A stretch of DNA of 58,242 nt from an uncultured Clostridium sp. (GTDB taxonomy: Bacteria; Bacillota; Clostridia; TANB77; CAG-508), in assembly GCA_900555615.1 (NCBI GenBank), contig USMB01000005.1:1-58242 (forward strand), given 5' to 3'. The notes beneath the pieces were generated by a model. That model did not search any database. It had not been told where the DNA came from and saw only the letters and a list, made by a program, of their open reading frames with translations. Made by a program: the position numbers and the translations under genes. Positions 8,843 to 18,290 of the stretch are shown one piece after another. The first letter of the stretch is position 1; the number at the start of each line of letters is the position of its first letter.

Positions 8843-9220
8843 ATGAAAAAATGTGAATTTGTATCCCTTGTGTTGGCAATAGTCTTAGGAGTAGTTTTAG
8901 GTTTATGGTATAAAACATTTAACGAAATTGGTGAAAATGTTGACTTTAGGACAATTGCAATATTTTTAAATATTGTGTTGTTATGGAAAATATTTGAAAC
9001 AGCACATTATTTACTCAAAGAAACCAACAAGGAAGAATTAATTGTTCGGTTACTTTTCTTCACGAGTGCATTTGTATTGCTGCAATCTTTAATTTTGATT
9101 CAAATTGTTGTAGCAACGATTAGCGAGACAATCCTATGTGTAGTAATTGGGATTTGCGTAGTTATTTCCGCAATGTCAGGAACAGTTACGTATTTAGCAT
9201 GGAAGTGCAAGAAAAAATAA
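8843..9220 (+). CDS. Small four-helix membrane protein, unknown
   Basis: A 125-residue protein with four hydrophobic segments (about 6-22, 38-55, 66-88 and 92-118) and a Lys-rich end. No family is recognised. GGAGGT at 8827-8832 sets the ATG at 8843. Base composition is more balanced than in the flanking genes, like the SleB-like gene at 2118, which hints at transfer. It is bounded by an operator-like promoter and by a terminator, so it is a single-gene unit. Confidence 0.6.
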   Translation: MKKCEFVSLVLAIVLGVVLGLWYKTFNEIGENVDFRTIAIFLNIVLLWKIFETAHYLLKETNKEELIVRLLFFTSAFVLLQSLILIQIVVATISETILCVVIGICVVISAMSGTVTYLAWKCKKK

Positions 9221-9228
9221 GAGAATAA

Positions 9229-9262
9229 GCAATAAAGCAGGGCAATGCCTTGCTTTATTTGC
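9229..9262 (+). terminator. Terminator
   Basis: AATAAAGCA-GGGC pairs with GCCT-TGCTTTATT around a 3-nt loop, about 13 bp, followed by a short T run. It separates the small membrane protein from the two-component operon. Confidence 0.65.
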
Positions 9263-9300
9263 GTTTATCAGATATAATTGGCAAAGAAGAAGGTGTCAGA

Positions 9301-9978
9301 ATGAAAAAAATTTTATTAGTAGAAGATAATGAAACTATTGTATTTGGACTAAAATATTCTTTAGATCAAGAAGGCTTTAGTGTTGAAACAGCTAAAAATA
9401 TAATAATGGCAAAGGCTCAAATAAAAAAACAGAAATTTGATTTATGCTTATTAGATATTTCATTGCCAGATGGTGATGGGTATGAGTTATGTGAATATAT
9501 AAAGAAAAATGAAAGCATGCCGGTTATATTTTTAACAGCAAAAGATGAAGAAAAAGATGTTGTACAAGGACTTGATATGGGAGCAGATGACTATGTAATA
9601 AAGCCATTTAGAACTAGAGAATTAATTTCAAGGATTAATAGTGTTTTACGAAGATATCATAAAGCTGATGAAGAAAAAATAATAAAATGTGGTAATGTTA
9701 AAATTGATGTAGATAAAGCAATTGTGTACTTAGATGACAAAGAGATTGTTTTTACCAGTTTGGAATATAAAATTTTATTACTATTGTTTTCAAACAAAAA
9801 TATTCTTGTAACTAGAGAACAAATTTTAGACAAGATTTGGGATATGGCTGGAAATTTTGTTAATGATAATACTTTGACAGTGTATATTAAAAGAATAAGA
9901 GAAAAGCTTGATGATAAAGATGGAAAAATAATTCAAACTGTTAGAGGAATAGGATATAAGGTGGTAGAAAAATGTTAA
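9301..9978 (+). CDS. OmpR/PhoB-family response regulator
   Basis: A 225-residue regulator with an N-terminal receiver domain (acidic E8-D9, phospho-acceptor D52 in LLDISLPDGDG, T79, K101 in VIKPF) and a C-terminal winged helix ending in TVRGIGYKV. The start at 9301 fits the receiver-domain beginning MKKILLVEDN. It overlaps the downstream sensor kinase gene by 7 bp, so the two are translationally coupled. The regulon cannot be read directly, because no transporter genes flank the pair. Confidence 0.93.
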   Translation: MKKILLVEDNETIVFGLKYSLDQEGFSVETAKNIIMAKAQIKKQKFDLCLLDISLPDGDGYELCEYIKKNESMPVIFLTAKDEEKDVVQGLDMGADDYVIKPFRTRELISRINSVLRRYHKADEEKIIKCGNVKIDVDKAIVYLDDKEIVFTSLEYKILLLLFSNKNILVTREQILDKIWDMAGNFVNDNTLTVYIKRIREKLDDKDGKIIQTVRGIGYKVVEKC

Positions 9979-11189
9979 AATCTAAAAAAGTTACAATACC
10001 AATTATAGTGCTATCAATAATAATGATAGTAATCTCATCGATGATACTAAAAAACAAAGAGCAAGAGTATCAAAAAAATGTAAATGAATCAATATCCGAA
10101 ATTGTAGGAAAAATAAAAGAAGAATATCCAAATGTAAAAGAAGAGGAAATAATAAAGATTTTGAACGAAAGCAATGAAGGAAAGTCAGAAGGGCAAAAAG
10201 TGTTGCAAAAGTATGGAATTAATATAAAAGAAAATCCAGCAATTGAAGCAATGGAAAATCAAGAACAAGAAATAATGATAATAAATGTAGTAAGTATAGG
10301 TGTAAGCGTCATTTTGTTACTGATAATTGTAAATATATATTATCATAGCAGAAACCAAAAAATACAAGAAATTATAAAATATATAGAAGCAATCAATAAT
10401 AAAAATTATGATTTAAAAATAGCAGAAAATACAGAAGATGATTTAAGTAATTTTAGAAATGAATTATATAAAATAGCTATAATGTTAAAGGAACAAGCAA
10501 GTCAATCAATTAATGATAAAAAGGCATTACAGACTTCTCTTGAAGATATTTCACATCAATTAAAAACTCCATTAACATCAATTTCAATCATGTTAGATAA
10601 TATTAGAGAAAATCCTAATATGGATGAACATACAAGGCAAGAGTTTATTTATGAAATTAGTAGGCAAATCAATTGGATAAATTGGCTAGTAATTTCTCTT
10701 TTGAAATTATCTAAGTTAGATTCTAATACAGCAGTTTTTGTACAAAAAGAGATTAAAGTAGAAGATTTAATAAATAATGTTGTCAAAAATTTGGCAATTC
10801 CAATAGATATCAAACAACAAAATGTAATTGTAAATGGATCAAGTGATGTAATGTTTGTAGGGGATTATAATTGGCAATTAGAGGCATTAACTAATATTGT
10901 TAAAAATTGTATAGAACATACTGTAGAAAATAAAAATATTTATATAAATTGGGAAGAAAATAATTTCTATACTAAAATAGCAATAAAAGATGAAGGTGTG
11001 GGAATTGATAAAAAAGATGTTAAACATATATTTGAACGTTTTTATAAAGGTAAGAATTCTTCAGAAAATAGTGTGGGAATCGGTTTGGCGTTGGCTAAAA
11101 GTATTATAGAAAAAGATAATGGATATATTATTTGTGCATCAGAATTAGGTAGAGGAACGACCTTTGAAATAAAATATATGAAACCATAA
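9972..11189 (+). CDS. Membrane sensor histidine kinase
   Basis: A 405-residue kinase with two membrane segments (about 8-25 and 102-123) enclosing a small, charged extracellular loop, a linker, a HisKA domain with phospho-acceptor His195 in EDISHQLKTP, and a HATPase domain with the N box (NIVKNCIEHT), G1 (DEGVGIDKKDV), F box (IFERFYKG) and G2 (VGIGLALAKSI). The short sensor loop suggests sensing at or in the membrane. It is the partner of the preceding regulator. Confidence 0.92.
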   Translation: MLKSKKVTIPIIVLSIIMIVISSMILKNKEQEYQKNVNESISEIVGKIKEEYPNVKEEEIIKILNESNEGKSEGQKVLQKYGINIKENPAIEAMENQEQEIMIINVVSIGVSVILLLIIVNIYYHSRNQKIQEIIKYIEAINNKNYDLKIAENTEDDLSNFRNELYKIAIMLKEQASQSINDKKALQTSLEDISHQLKTPLTSISIMLDNIRENPNMDEHTRQEFIYEISRQINWINWLVISLLKLSKLDSNTAVFVQKEIKVEDLINNVVKNLAIPIDIKQQNVIVNGSSDVMFVGDYNWQLEALTNIVKNCIEHTVENKNIYINWEENNFYTKIAIKDEGVGIDKKDVKHIFERFYKGKNSSENSVGIGLALAKSIIEKDNGYIICASELGRGTTFEIKYMKP

Positions 11190-11282
11190 ATTTAGAAAGT
11201 TCGGTCAGGAATATTGACAAGATATCTTTAATATGATAATCTGGTATTGAAAACCAGATAGGGTTAAGAAAGGAAAAAAATA

Positions 11283-13001
11283 ATGGAAAGAGAAAGATAT
11301 TTTAATGCAATCGAATTTAAAGATATCAAAGGAATAATATACAATTCAGCAAAGCAATTTGCCACAAATACAGCATTTATATTAAAACATAAGAAAGACA
11401 AAGAAGTAACATATGAAAATATAACATATAAAAAATTATTACAAGATATCAATGCATTTGGAACAAAGTTATTTCAAATGGGATTTAAAAACAAAAGAAT
11501 AGCAATTGTAGGAAGAAACAGATATGAATGGGTAATAGCTCATTTATCAAATTTATTAGGTGGAATAGTTTCAGTTCCACTAGACAAAGAATTACAAGTA
11601 GATGAATTAGAAAGTTGCTTAGTTAGAAGCAAAGCAGATGTAGTAGTATTTGATGAAAAATATATTGATAATATAGAAGAAATCAAAAGAAGAGGAAATA
11701 CTAATTTACAAGAATACATTTGTATGACAGCAAGAGAAGGATATCAAAACTTTTGGGATTTAAAAGAACAAGGAGAAAAGCTTTTAAATGCTGGAGAAAA
11801 GGAATATACAAAGACAAAAATTAAAGAAGATGAGTTGGGAATTTTATTATTCACATCAGGAACAACTTCAAAATCAAAGGCAGTAATGCTTTCACAACAT
11901 AATATTGCATCAAATGTATATGCAATGTTATTAGTAGAAAACTTTTTAACAACAGATGTAAATTTAGCATTTTTACCATTCCATCATATATTTGGTTCAA
12001 CAGAAATGATAGTAATGCTTGCATCTGGTTTAGCAACAGCATTTCCAGATGGATTGAGATATGTAGCTCAAAACCTAAGAGAATACAAAGTTTCATTATT
12101 TGTAGGTGTGCCTTTACTAGTAGAAGCAATCTATAGAAATATTGAAAAAGAAGTTGAGAAAAAAGGAAAAACTAAAACAATAAATACAGCTAAAAAGATA
12201 AGTAATGCATTGCTAAAATGCCATATAGATGTTAGAAGAAAAATGTTCAAATCAGTTCTTGATGCACTTGGCGGAAATATGAGATTTATCATTTCTGGTG
12301 GTGCACCATTAGATAAGAAAGTTGCTAAAGGATTCAACGAGTTAGGAATCGATTTAGTTCAAGGATATGGTTTAACAGAAACAGCCCCTGTAATTTCAGC
12401 AGAGAACTTCAAAAAGAAGAAGAGTGGTTCTATTGGATTCCCAATGGATAATGTAGAAGTAGAAATTATAGATAAAGACGAAAACGGAATTGGTGAATTA
12501 CGTGTAAAAGGTCCAAATGTAATGTTAGGCTATTATGAAAATGAAGAAGAAACTAAAAAAGTTATTAGAGATGGCTGGTTCTATACAGGAGATTTAGGAT
12601 ATATTGATAAAGATGGATTCTTATTCTTAACAGGTAGACAAAAAGATATGATTGTTTTAAAAAATGGAAAAAAGGTATTTCCAGAAGAATTAGAAACATT
12701 AATTAATAGACTAGATTTAGTAAAAGAGTGCATAGTGTTTGGAATGCCAGAAGAGAATGATAAAAATGATTTAAAATTATCAGTAAAGATAGTTTATGAC
12801 AAAGATGTTGCTAAGGAGAAATATCCAAATGCTTCTGAAGAAGAATTAAAGAAAATAATATGGGAACAAATAAAAGAAATCAATAAAACATTCCCACCTT
12901 ATAAATATATTAAAAATATGATTTTAACTGATGAGGAATTAATAAAGACAACAACACATAAAGTAAAAAGACAAGAAGAAATAAAGAGAATATTAGGATA
13001 A
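11283..13001 (+). CDS. Long-chain fatty acid-CoA ligase / AMP-binding enzyme
   Basis: A 572-residue ANL-superfamily enzyme that activates a carboxylate with ATP and transfers it to CoA. Motifs in order: LFTSGTTSKSKAV near residue 190 (P-loop), VQGYGLTETAPV near 360, YTGDLGYIDKDGF near 436 and GRQKDMIVLKNGKK (hinge), with the C-terminal lysine region in KTTTHKVKRQ. The composition is like long-chain acyl-CoA synthetases, but the chain length cannot be told. TTGACA lies about 65 bp upstream with a weak -10. A strong terminator follows. Confidence 0.88.
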   Translation: MERERYFNAIEFKDIKGIIYNSAKQFATNTAFILKHKKDKEVTYENITYKKLLQDINAFGTKLFQMGFKNKRIAIVGRNRYEWVIAHLSNLLGGIVSVPLDKELQVDELESCLVRSKADVVVFDEKYIDNIEEIKRRGNTNLQEYICMTAREGYQNFWDLKEQGEKLLNAGEKEYTKTKIKEDELGILLFTSGTTSKSKAVMLSQHNIASNVYAMLLVENFLTTDVNLAFLPFHHIFGSTEMIVMLASGLATAFPDGLRYVAQNLREYKVSLFVGVPLLVEAIYRNIEKEVEKKGKTKTINTAKKISNALLKCHIDVRRKMFKSVLDALGGNMRFIISGGAPLDKKVAKGFNELGIDLVQGYGLTETAPVISAENFKKKKSGSIGFPMDNVEVEIIDKDENGIGELRVKGPNVMLGYYENEEETKKVIRDGWFYTGDLGYIDKDGFLFLTGRQKDMIVLKNGKKVFPEELETLINRLDLVKECIVFGMPEENDKNDLKLSVKIVYDKDVAKEKYPNASEEELKKIIWEQIKEINKTFPPYKYIKNMILTDEELIKTTTHKVKRQEEIKRILG

Positions 13002-13010
13002 TTAATAAAA

Positions 13011-13053
13011 AAGCCTCTTATGCAAATTAATTAATAATGCATAAGAGGTTTTT
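13011..13053. terminator. Terminator between convergent genes
   Basis: CCTCTTATGCA (13014-13024) pairs perfectly with TGCATAAGAGG (13038-13048), followed by TTTTT. Confidence 0.88.
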
Positions 13054-13060
13054 GGCTTTT

Positions 13061-13381
13061 TTACAAAGATACCAATTGCCCGGTTACTTTAAATAAATTT
13101 GGAAACAATTGCTTAATTTCATCTTTGCTAAAGTCTTTGTTCATGAAAATTCTTTTCCCATCCACTATAGTGCAAATACTATAATGATCAGTTTTTGCAA
13201 ATGACTTAGCAACATATGTAATTGTTTCATAAGTGTTCCCTATGTCGTTGTTTTCTAAAAATTGCCCTGATACTACCCACATATATAATGGATTTTGCAT
13301 CAATGGGCTTTCAAGCGCTGAAGCTAAAGAACAAATTCTTTCATTTTTTCCAATTTTGTTTAAAACATGTGAAGGTTTCAT
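13061..13381 (-). CDS. Hypothetical protein, 106 residues
   Basis: A soluble 106-residue protein with no recognised family. It begins MKPSHVLNKIGKNERICSLA and contains a TIVDGKRIFMNKDFSKDEIK stretch that could be a small alpha/beta domain. AAGGAG lies at a good distance before the ATG, and the convergent terminator ends the gene, which supports it as real. It is a single-gene transcript on the minus strand. Confidence 0.6.
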   Translation of the reverse strand: MKPSHVLNKIGKNERICSLASALESPLMQNPLYMWVVSGQFLENNDIGNTYETITYVAKSFAKTDHYSICTIVDGKRIFMNKDFSKDEIKQLFPNLFKVTGQLVSL

Positions 13382-13506
13382 AGCAGTACTCCTTATTATG
13401 ATGTGTTATAACTCAGGCAAACAAAAAGCTAGATATTACTAGCCAGTATACTAATATTATATACTGTTTTATGTAAAATGTCAAACAAAAAAGTTATTTT
13501 TGACTA

Positions 13507-13535
13507 TTGACTTTTAAAATAGTGATTATTATAAT
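13507..13535 (+). promoter_or_regulatory. Promoter of fda
   Basis: TTGACT (13507-13512), 17-bp spacer, TATAAT (13530-13535), 40 bp before the aldolase start. Confidence 0.8.
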
Positions 13536-13574
13536 ACTAATAGGTAATAATAAAAGAAAAGGAAGGTAATTATT

Positions 13575-14462
13575 ATGAATCATGAAATGTATGAAATTAT
13601 GAAAGATGGAAGAGGATTTATTGCAGCACTTGACCAAAGTGGTGGAAGCAGCAGTAAAACATTAAAAGCTTATGGAATTCCAGAAACTGAATATAACTCA
13701 GAAGAAGAAATGTTCAATTTAATTCATGAAATGAGAAAAAGGGTATTTACAAGTAAATCATTTACAAATGAACACATAATAGGAGCAATCTTGTTTGAAA
13801 AAACAATGATGTCAAAAGTAAATGATGAATTTACAGCTGACTATTTATGGAATCAAAAACACATTGTTTCTTTCTTAAAAGTAGATAAAGGATTACAAGA
13901 AGAAAACAATGGTGTAAAATTAATGAAACCAATTCCAGAACTTGCAGAAGAATTAAGAGAAGCTAATGAAAAGCATGTTTTCGGAACAAAAATGAGATCA
14001 GTAATTTATGAAGCAAACAGAGAAGGAATTGCTGAAATTGTAAAACAACAATTTGAATTTGCAAAAATAATTTGTGATGCAGGATTAGTTCCAATTATTG
14101 AACCAGAAGTTGATATTAATTCAGCAGAAAAAGAAAAATGTGAAGAAATATTAAAAGAAGAAATCAAAAAACAATTAGAAACATGGAATAAAGAAGATAA
14201 AATCATGTTCAAGTTTACAATACCAACAGTTGCAAATCATTATTTAGATTTATATGACTATGAATGTGTTGTAAGAATTGTTGCTTTATCTGGAGGATAT
14301 GATGTTGATAAAGCTGTAGAACTATTAGCACAAAATAATAGAATGATTGCAAGCTTCTCAAGAGCATTATTACAAGATTTAAATGCACATCAATCACAAG
14401 AAGAATTTGACCAAAAATTAAATGATGTAATAGTTAAAATTTATAATGCATCAATATCATAA
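13575..14462 (+). CDS. fda: Class I fructose-bisphosphate aldolase (Fda type)
   Basis: A 295-residue glycolytic enzyme that cleaves fructose 1,6-bisphosphate through a Schiff base. It follows the staphylococcal Fda pattern from end to end: GFIAALDQSGGSSSKTLKAY at the start, GAILFEKTM, FLKVDKGL, FGTKMRS, VPIIEPEVDIN, and IASFSRALLQDL near the end. K213 in IMFKFTIPT is the likely Schiff-base lysine by analogy. It has its own promoter and precedes the clpB regulatory region. Confidence 0.94.
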   Translation: MNHEMYEIMKDGRGFIAALDQSGGSSSKTLKAYGIPETEYNSEEEMFNLIHEMRKRVFTSKSFTNEHIIGAILFEKTMMSKVNDEFTADYLWNQKHIVSFLKVDKGLQEENNGVKLMKPIPELAEELREANEKHVFGTKMRSVIYEANREGIAEIVKQQFEFAKIICDAGLVPIIEPEVDINSAEKEKCEEILKEEIKKQLETWNKEDKIMFKFTIPTVANHYLDLYDYECVVRIVALSGGYDVDKAVELLAQNNRMIASFSRALLQDLNAHQSQEEFDQKLNDVIVKIYNASIS

Positions 14463-14486
14463 AAAAATTAAAAAAATTTTAGAAAA

Positions 14487-14529
14487 TTAGCACTCTACTA
14501 TTGACACTGCTAAAAATAAGTAGTATAAT
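14487..14529 (+). promoter_or_regulatory. CIRCE-like operator with embedded promoter, upstream of clpB
   Basis: TTAGCACTC (14487-14495), nine bases, then CACTGCTAA (14505-14513). This matches the HrcA operator CIRCE in the left half and in 7 of 9 bases of the right half. The -35 TTGACA (14501-14506) sits in the middle and the -10 TATAAT (14524-14529) follows after 17 bp. The same block precedes htpG at 32618. Confidence 0.8.
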
Positions 14530-14544
14530 AATAAATGTAATAAG

Positions 14545-14580
14545 AAAAGAGCACATTCTAAGTACGGACTGTGCTCTTTT
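14545..14580 (+). other. Hairpin in the clpB leader
   Basis: AAAAGAGCACA (14545-14555) pairs perfectly over 11 bp with TGTGCTCTTTT (14570-14580) and ends in TTTT. It lies downstream of the clpB promoter and could be an attenuator, a stability element or a thermosensitive structure. Confidence 0.55.
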
Positions 14581-14641
14581 GCTAAATTAGGGTCGGTCCT
14601 TTTTTTAGCATGTGAAAAAAAGGACCGACCCCAAATTTACA
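14580..14641. repeat. 31-bp GGACCGACCCC repeat, two copies head to head
   Basis: Copies at 14580-14610 (reverse) and 14611-14641 (forward) lie back to back and form a 17-bp hairpin (14590-14606 with 14615-14631) in the clpB leader. The unit is TGC, an A-rich stretch, GGACCGACCCC, AATT and a terminal YRCA. Other copies lie at 19845-19910 and 23341-23433. Confidence 0.85.
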
Positions 14642-14656
14642 AAGGAGGTAGATATT

Positions 14657-17254
14657 ATGAATATACAAAAATTTACTCAAAAGTCATTAGAAGCAGTACA
14701 AAGTGCACAAACATTAGCGGTTGAGAAGCAAAATGCACAAGTAGAACAAGAACATTTATTGTTAGCATTATTAGAACAAGAAAATAGTTTAATTAAAGAA
14801 CTATTTAAAAAAATTAGTACAACAGAGGGATTGGAAGAAGAGCTAAGAAATATAATAAGTAATATGCCTAAAGTTACAGGAGGAGCTACACAGAGTGATA
14901 GTATTTATGTATCACAAGATGTTAATAAAGCATTAGCTGATGCAGAAAACATTGCAAAGAAAATGAAGGATGAATATATTTCTGTTGAACATATTATGTT
15001 AGGAATTTTCGACAATGCAAATAGCAAAATTAGAGATTTATTACGTAGATATAGTGTTACAAAAAATGAGTTTTTAAAAGCTTTGTCAGAGGTTAGAGGT
15101 AGTGCAAGAGTTACTTCTGATAATCCAGAAGATACTTATGATGTGCTTAAAAAATATGGTCAAGATTTAACTCAATTAGCAAGGGAGCAAAAATTAGACC
15201 CTGTTATAGGAAGAGATACAGAAATAAGAAATGTAATACGTATTCTATCAAGAAAAACTAAAAATAACCCATGTTTAATTGGTGAACCTGGTGTTGGTAA
15301 AACTGCTATTGCAGAAGGATTGGCACTAAGAATTATTAGAGGAGATGTACCAGAAGGCTTAAAAGAATGTAGTATTTTTTCACTTGATATGGGCTTGTTA
15401 ATTGCTGGTGCTAAATATAGAGGAGAATTTGAGGAAAGATTAAAAGCAGTATTACAAGAAGTTAAAAAGAGTGAAGGAAGAATAATTCTATTTATCGATG
15501 AAATTCATACAATTGTAGGAGCTGGAAAGACAGATGGTGCAATGGATGCAGGAAATCTATTAAAACCAATGTTAGCAAGAGGTGAATTACATTGCATTGG
15601 TGCAACAACATTAAATGAGTACAGACAATACATTGAAAAAGACCAAGCACTTGAAAGACGTTTCCAACCAGTAATGGTAGATGAACCATCAGTTGAAGAT
15701 ACAATTTCAATTTTAAGAGGCTTGAAAGAAAGATATGAAGTATATCATGGTGTTAAGATATCAGATAATGCATTAATTGCTGCAGCTACACTATCACATA
15801 GATATATTTCAGACAGATTTTTGCCAGACAAAGCAATAGACTTAGTTGATGAAGCATGTGCAATGATTAAAACAGAAATGGAATCAATGCCAACTGAACT
15901 TGATGAAATTTCTAGAAAAATTATGCAATTAGAAATTGAAGAAACAGCATTAAGCAAAGAAAAAGATGAAATTTCTAAACAACGTTTAGCAGATATTCAA
16001 AAAGAAAAAGCAGAATTAAAAACTAAATTTGATGCAATGAAGGCAAAATGGGAAAACGAGAAAGCTGCTATTGGCAAAGTTCAAAAATTACGTGAAGAAA
16101 TTGAGCAAACTAATGCTCAAATTGAACAAGCAGAAAGAAGTTATGATTTAAATAAAGTTGCAGAACTAAGATATGGCAAACTTCCAGAGTTGCAAAAAGA
16201 ATTACAAAAAGAAGAAGAAATTTCAGAAAAGAGCAAAGAAGATGGATTGTTAAGAAATAAAGTAACAGACGAAGAAATTGCAAAAATTATATCAAGATGG
16301 ACTGGAATACCTGTTACAAAATTAATGGAAGGCGAAAGAGAGAAAATTTTGAATTTGGACAAAATTCTTCATAAGAGAGTAATAGGACAAGATGAAGCTG
16401 TTGAAAAGGTTTCAGAGGCAATTATGCGTTCAAGAGCAGGCATAGGAGACCCACGTAGACCAATAGGTTCATTTATGTTCTTAGGTCCAACAGGTGTTGG
16501 TAAAACAGAACTTGCTAAATCACTTGCAGAGGCATTATTTGATGATGAACACAATATGGTAAGAATTGATATGTCTGAATATATGGAAAAATATTCTGTC
16601 TCAAGATTAATTGGTGCGCCTCCAGGATATGTAGGATATGATGAAGGTGGACAACTAACAGAAGCAGTTAGAAGAAAACCATATTCAGTTGTATTATTTG
16701 ATGAAATCGAAAAAGCACATCCAGATGTATTTAATGTATTGCTACAAGTTCTTGATGATGGACGTATTACAGATTCACAAGGCAGAACAGTAGATTTTAA
16801 AAATACAATTATAATATTGACATCAAATTTAGGCTCTGAATATATTTTGGAAGGAATTCAAGAAAATGGAGAAATTTCAGAAGAGGCTAAAAATAAAGTA
16901 GAAGAGTTATTAAAGAGAAGTTTTAGACCTGAGTTTTTGAATAGATTAGATGAAATAGTATTTTATAAACCACTTCGTAAAACAGAGATTTCTAAGATAT
17001 TAGATCTTTTAATTACTGACTTGGAAAGAAGACTTGAAGATAAAAATATCAAACTTGTATTGACTCAATCAGCAAAAGACTATTTAATTGATAATGGTTA
17101 TGATGAAGTTTATGGTGCAAGACCTTTGAAGAGATTTGTACAGAAAAAGCTTGAAACATTGATTGCTAAAAAGATTTTGTCACAGGAAATTTTGCCTAAT
17201 ACAACAGTAAAAGTTGATAGTAATCAAGAGGGGTTGTTTATAAGCTATGAATAA
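14657..17254 (+). CDS. clpB: ATP-dependent disaggregase ClpB
   Basis: An 865-residue AAA+ chaperone that pulls proteins out of aggregates. It has an N-terminal Clp domain, AAA1 with Walker A GEPGVGKT (209-216) and Walker B LFIDEIH, a coiled-coil middle domain (about 400-520) that identifies ClpB rather than ClpA or ClpC, and AAA2 with GPTGVGKT (610-617). Length is normal. The ATG at 14657 follows AAAGGAGG; an in-frame extension to the left would only translate the 31-bp repeat. Control by HrcA is inferred from the CIRCE-like operator. Confidence 0.96.
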   Translation: MNIQKFTQKSLEAVQSAQTLAVEKQNAQVEQEHLLLALLEQENSLIKELFKKISTTEGLEEELRNIISNMPKVTGGATQSDSIYVSQDVNKALADAENIAKKMKDEYISVEHIMLGIFDNANSKIRDLLRRYSVTKNEFLKALSEVRGSARVTSDNPEDTYDVLKKYGQDLTQLAREQKLDPVIGRDTEIRNVIRILSRKTKNNPCLIGEPGVGKTAIAEGLALRIIRGDVPEGLKECSIFSLDMGLLIAGAKYRGEFEERLKAVLQEVKKSEGRIILFIDEIHTIVGAGKTDGAMDAGNLLKPMLARGELHCIGATTLNEYRQYIEKDQALERRFQPVMVDEPSVEDTISILRGLKERYEVYHGVKISDNALIAAATLSHRYISDRFLPDKAIDLVDEACAMIKTEMESMPTELDEISRKIMQLEIEETALSKEKDEISKQRLADIQKEKAELKTKFDAMKAKWENEKAAIGKVQKLREEIEQTNAQIEQAERSYDLNKVAELRYGKLPELQKELQKEEEISEKSKEDGLLRNKVTDEEIAKIISRWTGIPVTKLMEGEREKILNLDKILHKRVIGQDEAVEKVSEAIMRSRAGIGDPRRPIGSFMFLGPTGVGKTELAKSLAEALFDDEHNMVRIDMSEYMEKYSVSRLIGAPPGYVGYDEGGQLTEAVRRKPYSVVLFDEIEKAHPDVFNVLLQVLDDGRITDSQGRTVDFKNTIIILTSNLGSEYILEGIQENGEISEEAKNKVEELLKRSFRPEFLNRLDEIVFYKPLRKTEISKILDLLITDLERRLEDKNIKLVLTQSAKDYLIDNGYDEVYGARPLKRFVQKKLETLIAKKILSQEILPNTTVKVDSNQEGLFISYE

Positions 17255-17264
17255 TTTAATAATG

Positions 17265-17302
17265 AAAAAATCACAAAAGTAATTTGACTTTTGTGATTTT
17301 TT
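17265..17302 (+). terminator. Terminator of clpB
   Basis: TCACAAAAGT (17271-17280) pairs with ACTTTTGTGA (17287-17296), flanked by AAAAAA and TTTTTT. Confidence 0.9.
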
Positions 17303-17343
17303 ATGTATAATTAAATTGAATATATAAATTATTGGAGAAAATA

Positions 17344-18228
17344 ATGGAAAATAATTATAGAAAAAGTAGAGGAAAACATAGTCAATCTTCTAGATATGGA
17401 AGGCCTACATATAGACAACCAGTAAGAAGAAAGGAAAAAGTTGTTAAAAAGAAAAAACTAAATATGAAAAAAGTATTGATGGTATTTATTATAATAGCAG
17501 CAATAATTATTCTGATAAATAAATCACCAGCTAAGAAAAAAACTAAAGAGGCTTCAACACCAGAAAATACGGTTGCAAATGCAACAAATACATTTTCAGG
17601 TAATACAACAGAAGATACAACAAATACTTCTTCAAGTAATACAACAGAAACGCCAAAAAAGGAAATTGATGATTGGAGAGTAACATTAGCTAATTATGAA
17701 AATATACTTCCAGAAAATTTCACAGTAAAAGTCTCAAATATAGATTCAACTAGGCAATTTGATTCAAGAGCAATAGGAGAACTTACAGATATGATGAATG
17801 CAATGCGAAAAGCAGGCATAACTAATATTTGGGTACAATCAGCATATAGAAGTGTTGCAAGACAAAAAGAGTTATATGATGCTAGTGTTCAGAAATACTT
17901 AAAACAAGGTAAAACACAAGAAGAAGCTCAAAAGCTAACAGATGAATATATCAATAAGCCTGGTTCAAGTGACCACAATTTAGGACTAGCAGTTGACTTT
18001 AACTATGTAGATAATAAATTTGAAAAACTAGAAGGCTTTAAATGGTTACAACAACATGCAGAGGAATATGGATTTGTACTTAGGTATCCAAAAGACAAAG
18101 AAAATATTACTAAAATTGCCTATGAATCATGGCATTGGAGATATGTTGGAAAGGAACATGCTCAAAAGATGAATGAATTGAATATGTGTTTAGAAGAGTA
18201 TGTAGAATATTTGCAAAAAGGAAATTAA
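17344..18228 (+). CDS. D-alanyl-D-alanine carboxypeptidase, VanY/M15B family
   Basis: A 294-residue zinc peptidase that trims the last D-Ala from peptidoglycan stem peptides outside the cell. A very basic N-terminus is followed by a membrane anchor (about residues 40-57), a Thr/Ser/Asn-rich linker and the VanY domain with SAYRSVARQ, the zinc-binding SSDHNLGLAVDF, and ESWHWRYVG carrying the catalytic and third ligand residues. ATG 17344 is preceded by GGAGAA. The gene lies between clpB and a nuclease gene and is probably its own unit. Confidence 0.9.
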   Translation: MENNYRKSRGKHSQSSRYGRPTYRQPVRRKEKVVKKKKLNMKKVLMVFIIIAAIIILINKSPAKKKTKEASTPENTVANATNTFSGNTTEDTTNTSSSNTTETPKKEIDDWRVTLANYENILPENFTVKVSNIDSTRQFDSRAIGELTDMMNAMRKAGITNIWVQSAYRSVARQKELYDASVQKYLKQGKTQEEAQKLTDEYINKPGSSDHNLGLAVDFNYVDNKFEKLEGFKWLQQHAEEYGFVLRYPKDKENITKIAYESWHWRYVGKEHAQKMNELNMCLEEYVEYLQKGN

Positions 18229-18290
18229 TGTAGTATAATAAATAAGTTCGTTTTGTAAAATATCCAAACATAATTATGTAGGAGGTAAGC

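Noticed and set aside
11851..12129. Long open frames antisense to acyl-CoA ligase, clpB, htpG and other genes
   Set aside because: They mirror well-supported coding genes, have low-complexity Leu/His-rich products and no ribosome sites.
14612..14656. N-terminal extension of ClpB
   Set aside because: The extension is the translated 31-bp repeat; the ATG at 14657 has a strong ribosome site and matches the family's start.
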